Assembly (NCBI RefSeq): GCF_023078275.1
Contig: NC_062998.1
Span: forward strand, 15,823,916 to 15,887,915
Source: Leguminivora glycinivorella
Taxonomy: Eukaryota > Arthropoda > Insecta > Lepidoptera > Tortricidae
Direction of reading: 5' to 3'
DNA length: 64,000 bases
Both the position numbers and the translations under genes were made by a program. Each line of letters starts with the position of its first letter. Positions within the stretch are counted from its first letter, which is position 1. The notes beneath the pieces were generated by a model. The model was given only the letters and a program-made list of their open reading frames with translations. It did no database searches and was not told where the DNA came from. This document shows, in pieces, positions 31,547 through 41,710 of this stretch.

Positions 31547-32057
31547 GACGATACGGTAGGGGTCAATTCTCCATACAAACGCTCTCGACTATTTCCTCCC
31601 TGGTTTTTGAAGATAGAGCAATGATTTTTTCAACACAGATTGTTGTTATTTTTATCTGTGTCGGACCGTTTTGATTTTTTTGATATTCTGCTTTTAAAAG
31701 ATTCTAGAGCCAATCAAAAATTTCCAAAAACGGCCTTTTTCATTGTGACGCAAAAAAAGGTGTGATACTCAAGATTGGTAACAATTAACCAAAAAAACTA
31801 AACGGTCCGACATAGATTATTTCATTGTTATTCAGATTTTCAAATTTCGTTCAGATTGATTAAGTTTTGAAGGAGGAAAGAGTCGAGAGCGGAACCTCGA
31901 TTTTAAAGATTTTTTTGAAATATCTTTTGACTGAGTTGTTCTTAATGGACAATTTTTTTTCGATAAATCTAGTTAATAACACTTGTATATTTAACTAAAA
32001 TTCCCAAGTTGAAAGGGGGGCTCCTTTCCATTTTAGCATTTTCGCTACCGTATCCTC
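31547..32057. mobile_element. TTAA-flanked (piggyBac-type) non-autonomous element
   Basis: TTAA occurs at 31543-31546 and 32058-32061; ends are GACGATACGGTAG and CTACCGTATCCTC. The interior is palindromic in places (CGGTCCGACATAG against TGTGTCGGACCG). 511 bp upstream of cry2. Confidence 0.6.
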
Positions 32058-32128
32058 TTAATACATGTCCGTGTCCGTGACAGATCGCTCCGCGAGGTTT
32101 GTCCGCGTGACACTAAAGCCAGCCTAAG

Positions 32129-33262
32129 CGCAGAATATACATATGTATAATAGTACAAGTACAGAAAGCCCACTGCTTTGATGTTCACGAAATGCCGCCT
32201 TTTTAAATGCCTACAAAATTTTTACAAAGAAACCAGCCGCACGTGCGCAGCGTCGGATGATTAAAACGAATTAATTACTCAGATGAAATTTTATACTATT
32301 ATATTTAAGTCTTGGGTACTTTCTATACAGTATTTTGGTTTAAGTTCCAACATCACAAGCTTTATTGAACTTTTCCGTGGGACCTAATCAATAGTAGATC
32401 TGTGTAAGAATGTCCTATGGTCAATATTTTATTCATGATGTCTATTTAACTTAGCATTGTTAGCCATTCCACACGCGGACATCGCATATGAACCTTAAAA
32501 AATACTCGCGACGTAAAATAACTTAAATAACGATAGAAAGTGCGAACGTGCGTTCCGTGAGAACGCGCGCCACCCCTGATTATAATCCTATTTTGAATTA
32601 GCCGGAATTATTGTAAACAAAGGTGTGACCGGTGCTATAAAAAATTTGCACCATTCGAGGTATTAAAATTGCCAATATTTTTCAAGTTCCATTACACAAA
32701 TAATGACTCTGTTTAAACGAAAATAAATTTCAACACAAAACATTTTGGTATATTTATTGAAATTAAGAAGCCGTTTTTGTCGGGTACTTTGTTTATTGCT
32801 CTGGTATCACTGTGGAAATGAACCTGGGCGACCAAGTAGCGGGCCGCTAAACATTATTTTTCAGCAACTTTCGAGACTAGGTGGTAGTGAATTTTAATGG
32901 CTAATTAAAACCGATTTCAAATACGTTGGTGCAAAATAAGGTGGCTATAAATTTAATTATTGGTTTTGTAAGTATCTGATATGACAGAACTTCGTCAATT
33001 ATGGACCGATTTTTACTTTGACTTGCATGGGATCATAACATAATACTTTAACAGTCACCGTGTTCGATCTGTTCACGATTTTAAGTGTGTAATAGAGTAA
33101 TCGTTAATAACTGGTTACAAGTTATTTGTTTTTCCGTCGGCCCTTACTTTGAGAACCCCTGACTTGAGCTGCACGTATTACTTTGACAGTGACAGCAGTT
33201 TGTTTACGTTTATTACGTTCAATTCCTAATGGGAGTATAGTCCGCGGAGTGAACCCGCCCCT
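32129..33262. mobile_element. hAT-like element, family copy B
   Basis: Left end CGCAGAATATAC...TAGTACAAGTACAG and right end CGCGGAGTGAACCCGCCCCT match copy A. Flanks AGCCTAAG (32121-32128) and GGCCTAAG (33263-33270) agree at 7 of 8 positions. It has about 660 bp of interior (32576-33240) that copy A lacks. No transposase is recognised. Confidence 0.65.
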
Positions 33263-33390
33263 GGCCTAAGATAAATTCGTAGGAGAAGCGGTACATGGTA
33301 AATAAGAAATTAATTGAATATGGAGTGATTTTCCAAAATATTGTATTTGTACAGTCACCGGCATAAATAAATTAAAATGTTATATTATAT

Positions 33391-34776
33391 CTCGGAGGAA
33401 ATATAGACTGGAGTAGCCTTTCAGTTACTTACCCCTCTGCCAAAAAACTTGAACAAATGTTCATAAAGTCACGTAAATACAATTTCACAATCGATTCATG
33501 CTCATTCACAGAATCGCCACGACACATATCACTGGTAATTAAAAATGCCCGCTTGTGCTGTGAACACTTGTAATAAGCGCTCAAATACCTCAAGTTTGCA
33601 AAAAGATGGCATAATATTCCATTTGTAAGTAGTTTTAATATTGTTATATTACTGTTTTTATTATCTAAATGATAATATTTTTGTCATACGTCATCGAATA
33701 TCGATTTATGTGATCGAATGCAATCGATTTGAAATTTGTTGGTGGGTAGAAATTACGTCACGAACACTCCCCACGAGACTTCAATTTTTTGCTGTTTAAG
33801 AAGTTACCTAATGTGGTTTACAATAGGGTCGATATTTATATATCAATTTATTCATAAAAAGACGCACTCCCCACGAGACTTCATTTATATATTTTGTAAG
33901 AATTAACCTAATTTCAATTAGAATAGAGCATATATTATAATAATATTGACAAGGATAATAAAATTGAAAATTAGAAAAATCATTTGACCGAGACTTCGTC
34001 GTAGAGATGTGGGCATGGTCGATGAAATACCAACTATCGATAAAAAAGTATGATTTGCAAACCTTGATCACACAATTCATTTGAAATATATTTGCAATTT
34101 TCCGAAAGAGAATGATTTGAGTTTTATTACATGTACTTAATAAACTTTACACTTTGAACCAGTATTGAAAACAGTTAATGAAGACTAAACCATTTCTAGT
34201 TTATTTATTTAACCAAGTTTGTCTATAATGATTTAGTACCACCAACCGCAGTAAACGTTGTTGATTAGTTAGTCTGGAAAAATAAATTAATGTTTTGTCA
34301 AAATGTCAAATATTTCTTTACCTACTAATCCTATTATATCGCTAGTCCACCCGCGTGATACCTACTACCCAGGATTGTCATTAGTGAATTTTAATATGAT
34401 TATAATAGTGCCAAACATTAAACAGATCTAGAAAAAACAACGACATCATTAAAATTATAATTTGCTTCATTAATTATTATCGACTTCAGTTATCGATGCC
34501 TGCCTCATCCCTATAGTTTGAGACACACACGTGCGCATTTAGTGTCCGTATACACTGTGTTTCTACGAAGTATTTCCATGTGTGATATGTCTGTGTGCAT
34601 CATAATGAGCATGTGTTATTTTTTTATCATAATGTGCGTGTGTATTGACAATAATATTTTTTGCATTTGTGAGTACTCCTTTACATGTGTTATTTCCTCA
34701 CCTCCCGCGAATCTTGGCAGAATTATTTGTACGTAGACGGAACATGAAGGCTACTCCAGTCTATATTTCCTCCGAG
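33391..34776. mobile_element. P-like DNA transposon, non-autonomous, with THAP exon
   Basis: Perfect 30-bp inverted repeats occupy 33391-33420 and 34747-34776, starting CTCGGAGGAAATATAGACTG. TATTATAT flanks exactly at 33383-33390 and 34777-34784. An 8-bp duplication and a THAP-domain exon near the left end both fit the P superfamily. The rest of a transposase is not found, so the element is probably an internal deletion derivative. A tandem repeat of CACTCCCCACGAGACTTCA (33765 and 33866) lies inside. Confidence 0.78.
33545..33624 (+). CDS. THAP-domain first exon of a P-like transposase (remnant)
   Basis: Reads MPACAVNTCNKRSNTSSLQK then DGIIFHF, ending at donor CATTT|GTAAGT. This is the beginning of a C2CH THAP zinc finger: Cys4, Cys9 and the G-I-F-H-F segment. 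THAP domains bind P-element DNA ends and also occur in host proteins. The downstream C2CH half (Cys, His) and AVPTIF were not found, so it is incomplete within this element. Its position between the inverted repeats argues for a transposase origin. Confidence 0.6.
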
Positions 34777-34784
34777 TATTATAT

Positions 34785-35410
34785 TTACAGTAGCGATCAA
34801 AAGTACTTTGACAAACGTAAAAACTTCGATATTGCATGAGACACATAAATGAATGACAATTTAATTCTTATTAAAGTAATCAATGGCTTAAGACCTCCTG
34901 AAAACAGGTAAAAACTAAGTATTGAGTGTCCCATTTCAGGTTAATGGCAGGTCCTCGTTTGTTCTTCTAGACTCCAGAACGTAGCCTAAATGTTCAATTC
35001 CTTTTTGGACTGCCTTCGCTCCTAGTTTTATATTGAGGCATTAAAATATATACTTTTATTAGTTTAAAAACTTCGTCACTACTTGAATAAGAATTAAAAA
35101 GTGTAATACTTATGTTTTAGACCAGAGAATCGGTTTTGACAATTTGACCTATAGGTACAAAGATTGATAGGCACTTGTTCAGACGTACCTACCTAAATAA
35201 AAAAATGTAAAGGATATACAGAGTAGATAGTCTAGATAGTGGCGTGCGTCCCTTGCCCATGTCATGGGACGCACGCAGAGGCAGCACCCTCCAACCTCCG
35301 AGCCGAGGGGTAACAACTATTTGAGTTTATGGGATCTAAAATGAATGACTATTGGATGAAAATTATATTTTATTTTATGATTATGTACCTAATCATGAAA
35401 ATAAAATAAA
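34785..35410. other. Unassigned AT-rich stretch
   Basis: No coding similarity. A short hairpin GCGTGCGTCCC...GGGACGCACGC lies at 35242-35277. Confidence 0.4.
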
Positions 35411-35631
35411 AAACCGGCCAAGTGCGAGTTGTACTCGCGTTGCAAGGGATCCGTACACTACAAGAAGGGCTTAAGCGCCTCCTTTTTAGTAGGAACTTAA
35501 GTCATTTTTGCGAATAATCGATATTTTGAACAAAACGAAACAGAAATGAATTTACACCGTGTCCAATAAGTTTGAATACAGCACAAATAGCCAATAAAAC
35601 AAAAATGAACAAATAGTTACTACCTTACTAC

Positions 35632-36914
35632 TAGGGTTGCCAACTTTTTTTTAGGGAAATATAGTATTTTCGAAAATTCCATCAAAAAAATATAGTACAC
35701 CGAAATAAAATATAGTACGGTAGGTACACATAATCGATAACCAAGTCGTAGAGATCGTTCTTTCTGTCCACTCTAAGGGGCTCCATTCGGTTTTCATAGA
35801 TTTTTGACAAGTTTTGTGTTGCATTGGTTCTCTTATTTAAGTATCGCTGAAAGTTGTATGGCCGAATATCACTTCCCAACTCACGTTTTGCGCAATTTTA
35901 TTCCACCGAATGTTCATTTCCCAACTTATTGTTTTATTTGCCTAGCTCACATTTACCAACTTAACATTTGGCCTTTTTTAAAAAAGCAAACTTTCATGTT
36001 GTCGAATGTTTTACTTAGCGTAATATATAACCAGTTGTTTATTGTATGTAATGTACCAAATGTTTTATTGAACACCAACAATATATATGGCGTATTTCGA
36101 AAAATATGCAATATTGAGTCTTCTATCACTTTCTAAATTTATTGACAGGTATGTAAGTTTTACTTACGTACCTATTAATATTCTTTTACTTTCAATAGTT
36201 ACCTACTTACTTTTTTTACAAGACCCATATTTAAAAAAAAAAACCAAGTACTTATATTTTTTATAAATTTGACATTGTTTTAAAAACATTTTTACTTCAA
36301 TGAAATCTAGACTTTTATTAAATGCAAAAGCGATTTTAATTTTAAACTAATTAATGCAAAAATTTTGACCAAAGAACCAGTTTCGGTTCTAAAATAGTTC
36401 AACTTTGATGCTAAATATCACAGAATCAATGAGCTGTGAAATAGGTACCTAATTATGGGATGCTAGTTTGTTTAAAGACGATTCTGTTAATATGATATGC
36501 TTTAGAAACTATCGTAATATTCATAATACCAATGGATTCAAATCGAAGCTCAGCGGAGTAGGGAATCCCCTTAAGAAATGTCGTTATTTAATATATCATG
36601 GAAAAAATACAAATGTTTGCAAACAACGGTGGCTTGTGGCTTTATACGTAACTGCAATATTTGCAGGTCAGAACGAAGTAATGAAATGTACAGTGAATGT
36701 TAAACATGAATAAAAGCGCGAGCGGAGCGAGCGCGAAATTTTTTTTATTATCGAAACGCCGCTCCTGCTGGTTTGACCCTAGTGTAAATTCGCCACTGGC
36801 ATGGACCCCAAAAATATAGTACTTTTGCGTACTATATATGCTTCATATAGAATATAGTACGCTGGGCGAAAATATAGTACAGTACTATATTATATAGTAC
36901 GGTTGGCAACCCTA
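35632..36914. mobile_element. hAT-like element, perfect 8-bp target duplication, ATATAGTAC-rich ends
   Basis: CTTACTAC flanks at 35624-35631 and 36915-36922. Ends are TAGGGTTGCCAAC and GTTGGCAACCCTA. Subterminal copies of AAATATAGTA(C) occur in both halves (35660-35720 and 36810-36900). 1,283 bp; no transposase recognised. Confidence 0.8.
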
Positions 36915-36949
36915 CTTACTACATTATTATTATATTTTATGAATGGCAC

Positions 36950-37330
36950 TCTTATTTACTACATTCACAACAAATGTTTTGGAATAACTCCAGCATTAAC
37001 TTGTTTACCAGCCTCAAACGCTTCTCAAACAGATCACACGCGGCACGCACTGTTTTCTTCACATTTCATCCCAAATACTCTCGATAACCTTTTTGAAATG
37101 ATCTAGGTTTATGATTTTATAAAAATTTAGTCTTCAAAGCATGTATGACCATACAAAATAGTCTAATACGCCTAAACCTGGAGGCCTGGGTGGCCACTCA
37201 TGTTTCGGATAAAAAACTGCCAAATTAGTCTGAAACTACGCTAGAATACCATTTGCCGAATGTGCTGGAGGTGCGTCTTGTTGGGACACATGATACTCAT
37301 TCCAAAGCATCCTTTTTAACTTTAAGGCAT
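36950..37330 (-). pseudogene. Mariner/Tc1 transposase fossil
   Basis: Minus-strand frames read QQDAPPAHSANGI (about 37290-37250), then HEWPPRPPGLGVLDYFVWS (about 37205-37150, with the third acidic residue in LDYFVWS) and HFKKVIESIWDEM (about 37105-37065). Stops and a shift lie between them. This is the second half of a DDD/DDE transposase. Confidence 0.8.
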
Positions 37331-37565
37331 TTTTTTCTCCAAAACCTTGGTTTTAAAGAAAAAAAAACGTTGATTTTAACGCTTTTATCTGTAAGTACTG
37401 AAGGTAGTTTACCTCGGTTACATACTGCATCCCACACCTGGGCCGATGGTGAGCTCTGGAACCTAGGCACATTTTTCTAGTTGCCCGGAACGTTATCTAT
37501 CCTCGGTACCCATAATAGTTTATTTTGGACACGTGGCGTCTGTTTTATCACACACAGATTCTCCT

Positions 37566-38154
37566 TATAAAAACCGGCCAAGTGCGAGTCGGGCTCGCGC
37601 ACAAAGGGTTCCGTAGCAGCAAAAAAATTACAGTTAAATCAACCTATCTCAAAAACTATAAGAGATACTTTGATCAAACCAAAAATCGTTGAAAGAGTTA
37701 ATTAGCATGCATCACCTCTATTTTTTTTAGAATTTTATACCCCGTAGTTATAAAAATAGAGGGGGGGGGACATACTTTTTACGACTTTGAGAGCTGATAT
37801 CTCAAAAACCGTTCACTTTAAGAAAAATGTTTTTTAGAAAACTTTATATCATTTTAAAAGACCTTTCCATTGATACCCCACACGGGTATGTACATCGAAA
37901 AAAAAATTTTCATCCCTCAGTTACATGTATGGGGGGCCCCACCCCCAATTCTTTTTTTTACTATTTAGTGTCATAATTTTGTAGCGGTTCATACAACACA
38001 TATTCCCATCAAATTTCATCACTGTAGTACTTATAGTTTCCGAGTAAATCGGCTGTGACAGACGGACAGACGGACAGACGGACAGACGGACAGACGGACA
38101 TGACGAAACTATAAGGGTTCCGTTTTTGCCATTTTGGCTACGGAACCCTAAAAA
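37566..38154 (+). mobile_element. GGTTCCG repeat copy, complete
   Basis: From AAACCGGCCAAGTGCGAGTC through AGGGTTCCGTAGCAG to the (GACGGACA)n tract and GGCTACGGAACCCTAAAAA. Inner ends AGGGTTCCGTAG and CTACGGAACCCT are inverted. No coding sequence. Nested in the Tc1/mariner element. Confidence 0.75.
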
Positions 38155-38363
38155 TAACTCGTCACCTGCGTGCCGAGCAAGTATTTTGTTGGCACTTTAC
38201 CTCTTTGTTTTTCTTAGACACTTCGGAAATTTCATGTACTTTGTGCTTGTATTTTATTAAGAGGAATATACTCTTTAGTTTAAATAAGAATTTGATGGCC
38301 TGTGATCCCTATATCGTTAGAACTGAGGTAAAATGTGAGTATTCGGACTTATTGGACACGGTG

Positions 38364-38765
38364 TATATGTAATATTCCAACGCGCTCACACAATTTCAAG
38401 TCACACAAACTAGCATCTTAACTCTTACGGTTACAGAGTTATTAAAAAAATAAAAATAATTACTGAACACGTGTGTGACAGCCTTTACCACTCCCTAATG
38501 TTATTTGACACTTGACACTAACTTGAATGTTATCCTTAAGGGTCTCTCACACTGATTTGAAATTTTTTTTCGATTTTAACTAAAAGTGATATACAGGGTG
38601 GTTGCTGATAATGAACATTATCAACGCGTCGAATTTAACGAAAAAAAAAACACGGCGTAGTATTAACTTGTATGGAGCATGACGCAAACCAGCATTGATT
38701 TTAAAGAAGTAGGCTATATCCAATTAATGACAAACTTTAGGTATAATTATTTTTAAAATCGGGAC
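38364..38765. other. Remainder of the split repeat, then unassigned sequence
   Basis: The first part continues the interrupted GGCCAAG repeat. The rest shows no recognised feature. Confidence 0.4.
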
Positions 38766-39029
38766 TTAAAGCTCGGCCACACATGCGCGTTTTGATAGCG
38801 TAGGCGGAGCGGTAGCGGAGCGCAACGATAGCGGTGTGCCGGACGAACGCTGGCGTTGCGCCCAGCGGACGCCGGCGGGAACTAACGAACGCGGATTGCG
38901 AGCGGAATGCGCGCGGATTGCGAGTGGAACGCCAGCGTTCCGCCGGCGGCGCACCGCTATCATTGCGCTCTGCTAACGCTCCGCTGACGCTAAGCTATCA
39001 AAACGCTTTGTGTGGCGGAGGCTTTAATC
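38766..39029. repeat. GC-rich foldback MITE, about 260 bp
   Basis: Ends TTAAAGCTCGGCCACACATG and GTGTGGCGGAGGCTTTAA with inner CGTTTTGATAGCG / AGCTATCAAAACG arms; the centre is dense in AGCGGA/GCGTTCCGC motifs. It may use a TTAA or TTA target. Open frames through it are composition artefacts. Confidence 0.6.
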
Positions 39030-39517
39030 GCGTATGGTATAATACGGTCTCCGAGACCACGGGGACAACGCCGTCCCTGAAACGTTGGAGGTCTGTTTAA
39101 TAATCGTGAAAGTTTAAAACTTTAGGTATATGCTAAATTGCCAAACCGTTTTAACGGAATTTATAAGTTGTTCACGGAAGACGACGTAAAGCCGCAACCT
39201 TTTATTTGGCAAACATTTGAATAGCTTCCCTCGTTACAGCTGGGCTCACGCTCGGCCTCCTCGTGACCGCGCAGGCCCCCGCAGCCGGTTTGTCTGTAGG
39301 GCTGCCGCCCCGCACTTCGCAATCCGCCGATCAAAGCCATTCATAATTATGCTATGGAAGTATACTTATATAGGTACAGGTACTAAACTGGAACCTAAAT
39401 ATACCCGCTTTTAGGGTTCCGCTTCTAAATATAGGATCAATTGGTAATCCATCCGTCTGTCAGTCTGTTAAGACCATCTATTCCGGGAACCCATGGAGTT
39501 ATCGAGTCTACACTCTA
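39030..39517. other. Unassigned, partly repeat-derived
   Basis: A moderately GC-rich patch at 39217-39340 has no recognised product. TTAGGGTTCCGCTTCTAAAT at 39413-39432 is another scrap of the GGTTCCG family. Confidence 0.4.
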
Positions 39518-40075
39518 AAAAACCGGCCAAGAGCGTGTCGGGCCACGCTCAGTGTAGGGTTCCGTAATTTTCCGTATTTTTCTCAAAAACTACTAAACCT
39601 ATCAAGTTCAAAACAATTTTCCTAGAAAGTCTTTATAACGTTCTACTTTTGTGATTTTTTTCATATTTTTTAAACATATGGTTCAAAAGTTAGAGGGGGG
39701 GACGCACTTTTTTTTCCTTTGGGAGCGATTATTTCCGAAAATATTAATATTATCAAAAAACTATTTTAGGAAACCCTTATTCATTTTTAAATACCTATCC
39801 AACAATATATCACACGTTGGGGTTGGAATGAAAAAAAATATCAGCCCCCACTTTACATGTAGAACATTTAAATAAAACATTTTTTTCCACTTTTTATTTT
39901 TGCACTTTGTTGGCGTGATTGATATACATATTGGTACCAAATTTCAGCTTTCTAGTGCTAACGGTTACTGAGATTATCCGCGGACGGACGGACGGACGGA
40001 CGGACGGACGGACGGACGGACAGACAGACATGGCGAAACTATAAGGGTTCCTAGTTGACTACGGAACCCTAAAAA
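39518..40075 (+). mobile_element. GGTTCCG repeat, AAGAGCGTGTCGGGCC subfamily, (GGAC)10
   Basis: Starts AAAACCGGCCAAGAGCGTGT and ends ACTACGGAACCCTAAAAAT. Ten GGAC units lie at 39982-40021. Sister copies at 46819-47478 and 48713-49279. Confidence 0.75.
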
Positions 40076-40345
40076 TGAAGACCAACTAAGAGCAGTTTTC
40101 TCTTAGTTGACGTTAAGTTAATCACTACAATTACGATCTTATATAATTCAAACAAAGCTGATTACTAAAAACAACAAGGGAATGTATGATTGAACTAATT
40201 ACTTAGGTGTTTTGTTATTCCTAACCATTGTACACCTTGAATCAATTATTAACTTGTTAGCCATAACTATGTAACATAGGTATATCAGTCGCGCGCGCGC
40301 ATCCATACGCATCGGGCGCACCGCTATTCGCTAGCCGTCGTCGTC

Positions 40346-41710
40346 ATGGCTGCTATTGTGAAATGTAAAAATTGTGACGTTGTTATAAACGAACTCTTAG
40401 CGTACCTAATTAGTAAACTACATGTTATGGACGATGAGAGTATGTGTCGAATCTGTGTACAGTTTTTCTCGAAGCAAGATATTAAAACTGCAAAGGAATT
40501 GTTATTCCAATCAGTGCCACCGAAAAAGAGAAAAATTAGTAGAAGAAACGATGGGCAAGAGCGCCGTGATATTGAAGACATTTTAGACTTGATTAAGGTT
40601 ACGGAGCCTGACCAGTTTCCAGTGTTTGTCGCGCGTGATTTGCATAAACTCCCTCCAATGGATTTCGACTCAGTGGATTTGTCATCGCTACTTAAGGATA
40701 TTACTGTGCTCAAAAATGAGCTGCGAGAAATTAAATCACAATACGTAACCCATGATGAATTGGAATCGTTTAAATCGAAATCGAACCAGAATTCCCGATA
40801 TGGAACAAAGGAAACAGACTTGTTCGTTAAAAACGTTAGAAACTCAAATATCAACGTGAAGCGTGGTGCTAATTTAGACAGTGGGCCAATGGGGTTATTG
40901 CCGATCGACTTGTCATCGCCGCCGCGAAAGTCACACGAAGATAGTTTGTCGCCCTCACCCGTACACGAAACTGTTATATCGCCGTCCCGCTCGCGCTCAG
41001 TGCATGACAGCGTCAAACAAACCTGCGATGTAAACATTGCGCCCGCGCGAGTGCATAGGCCAGTACTACACTCTTCACCATCTTCTCCCCAGTCAGTGGT
41101 CGAAATAAAACCGGGGTCTCAATTATCTGCGCCTAGCAACAGTATTGCAGGTTCACCTACACTCGAACAAAAGGACTATGTACCGAGTGAAGTCAATGAC
41201 AGCTTACACAACCTTACGAATTGTCATAAATTGTCGTTTGCTGATATAGCAAAACATGGAGATTGGAAGAAGGTGGAATATCGATCTAAGCGGAAAATTA
41301 GAAACTGGTTCACGGGGAAACCCGGCACGGCTAGTATTAATTCAAGCAGTAAGTTTAGAGCGGCGGAATGGCCTATACCCATCCTTATAACTAATGTGCA
41401 CAAAGATACGTCACAATCAGACATAGTTGAGTACATTTACGAGAGAACTCAAATTAGGGTTGAACTGGAACAAATAACCATGAAGGACAAGAGTAAGCCC
41501 CACAATGCATTTAAGTTTAATGTTCCTAGTCAGTACGTGAATAAGTTTCTTGACGAGTCATTATGGCCAGAGAATATTATTTTCCGTCGATTTGTGAAAA
41601 TAAAACAAAATGATCGTATGTACGTTCCCACCAGGAACCTACTGTCGGGTTCAAGTGGTGCGTGTACCGCGAGTGCTACGAACGTGTCTAGAAATGTAAA
41701 CAATGAATAG
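40346..41710 (+). CDS. LINE ORF1, nucleic-acid-binding protein
   Basis: 454 residues. The N-terminus has a C4 arrangement, CKNC at 7-10 and CRIC at 34-37, followed by a basic patch (KKRKISRRND), a region rich in charged residues with likely helix around 125-155 (LKDITVLKNELREIKSQ), a Ser/Pro-rich linker, and a C-terminal domain (WPIPILITNVHKDTSQSDIV) that resembles an RRM-like or other ORF1p fold. LINE ORF1 proteins coat the element RNA. Its stop TAG overlaps the ORF2 start (shared ATGAATAG). The frame is fully open. Confidence 0.75.
   Translation: MAAIVKCKNCDVVINELLAYLISKLHVMDDESMCRICVQFFSKQDIKTAKELLFQSVPPKKRKISRRNDGQERRDIEDILDLIKVTEPDQFPVFVARDLHKLPPMDFDSVDLSSLLKDITVLKNELREIKSQYVTHDELESFKSKSNQNSRYGTKETDLFVKNVRNSNINVKRGANLDSGPMGLLPIDLSSPPRKSHEDSLSPSPVHETVISPSRSRSVHDSVKQTCDVNIAPARVHRPVLHSSPSSPQSVVEIKPGSQLSAPSNSIAGSPTLEQKDYVPSEVNDSLHNLTNCHKLSFADIAKHGDWKKVEYRSKRKIRNWFTGKPGTASINSSSKFRAAEWPIPILITNVHKDTSQSDIVEYIYERTQIRVELEQITMKDKSKPHNAFKFNVPSQYVNKFLDESLWPENIIFRRFVKIKQNDRMYVPTRNLLSGSSGACTASATNVSRNVNNE

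Larger units (their letters stand above)
35555..38363 (-). mobile_element. Tc1/mariner element, 2.8 kb with two insertions
   Basis: Ends CACCGTGTCCAATAAG and CTTATTGGACACGGTG with TA on both sides (35553-35554, 38364-38365). A broken transposase lies on the minus strand at about 36950-37330. A hAT-like element (35632-36914) and a GGTTCCG repeat (37566-38154) are inserted in it. Confidence 0.8.
35411..38440 (+). mobile_element. ACCGGCCAAG/GGTTCCG repeat copy, split by a Tc1/mariner element
   Basis: Begins AAAACCGGCCAAGTGCGAGT and continues CGATATTTTGAACA, GAAACAGAAATGAATTTA (to 35554), then after the insertion TATGTAATATTCCAACGCG and CTCACACAATTTCAAG (38364-38400). The uninterrupted relative is at 49280-49440. 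Confidence 0.7.

Noticed and set aside
33545..33624. Host THAP-domain gene
   Set aside because: The exon lies between perfect transposon inverted repeats and no downstream host exon was found; transposase remnant preferred.
38834..39100. Open frames rich in Arg/Ala/Ser (ERNARGLRVERQRSAGG)
   Set aside because: Produced by GC-rich foldback repeats; both strands are open with mirrored composition.
40324..41037. 237-codon minus-strand frame
   Set aside because: Antisense shadow of LINE ORF1, which has clear motifs on the plus strand.
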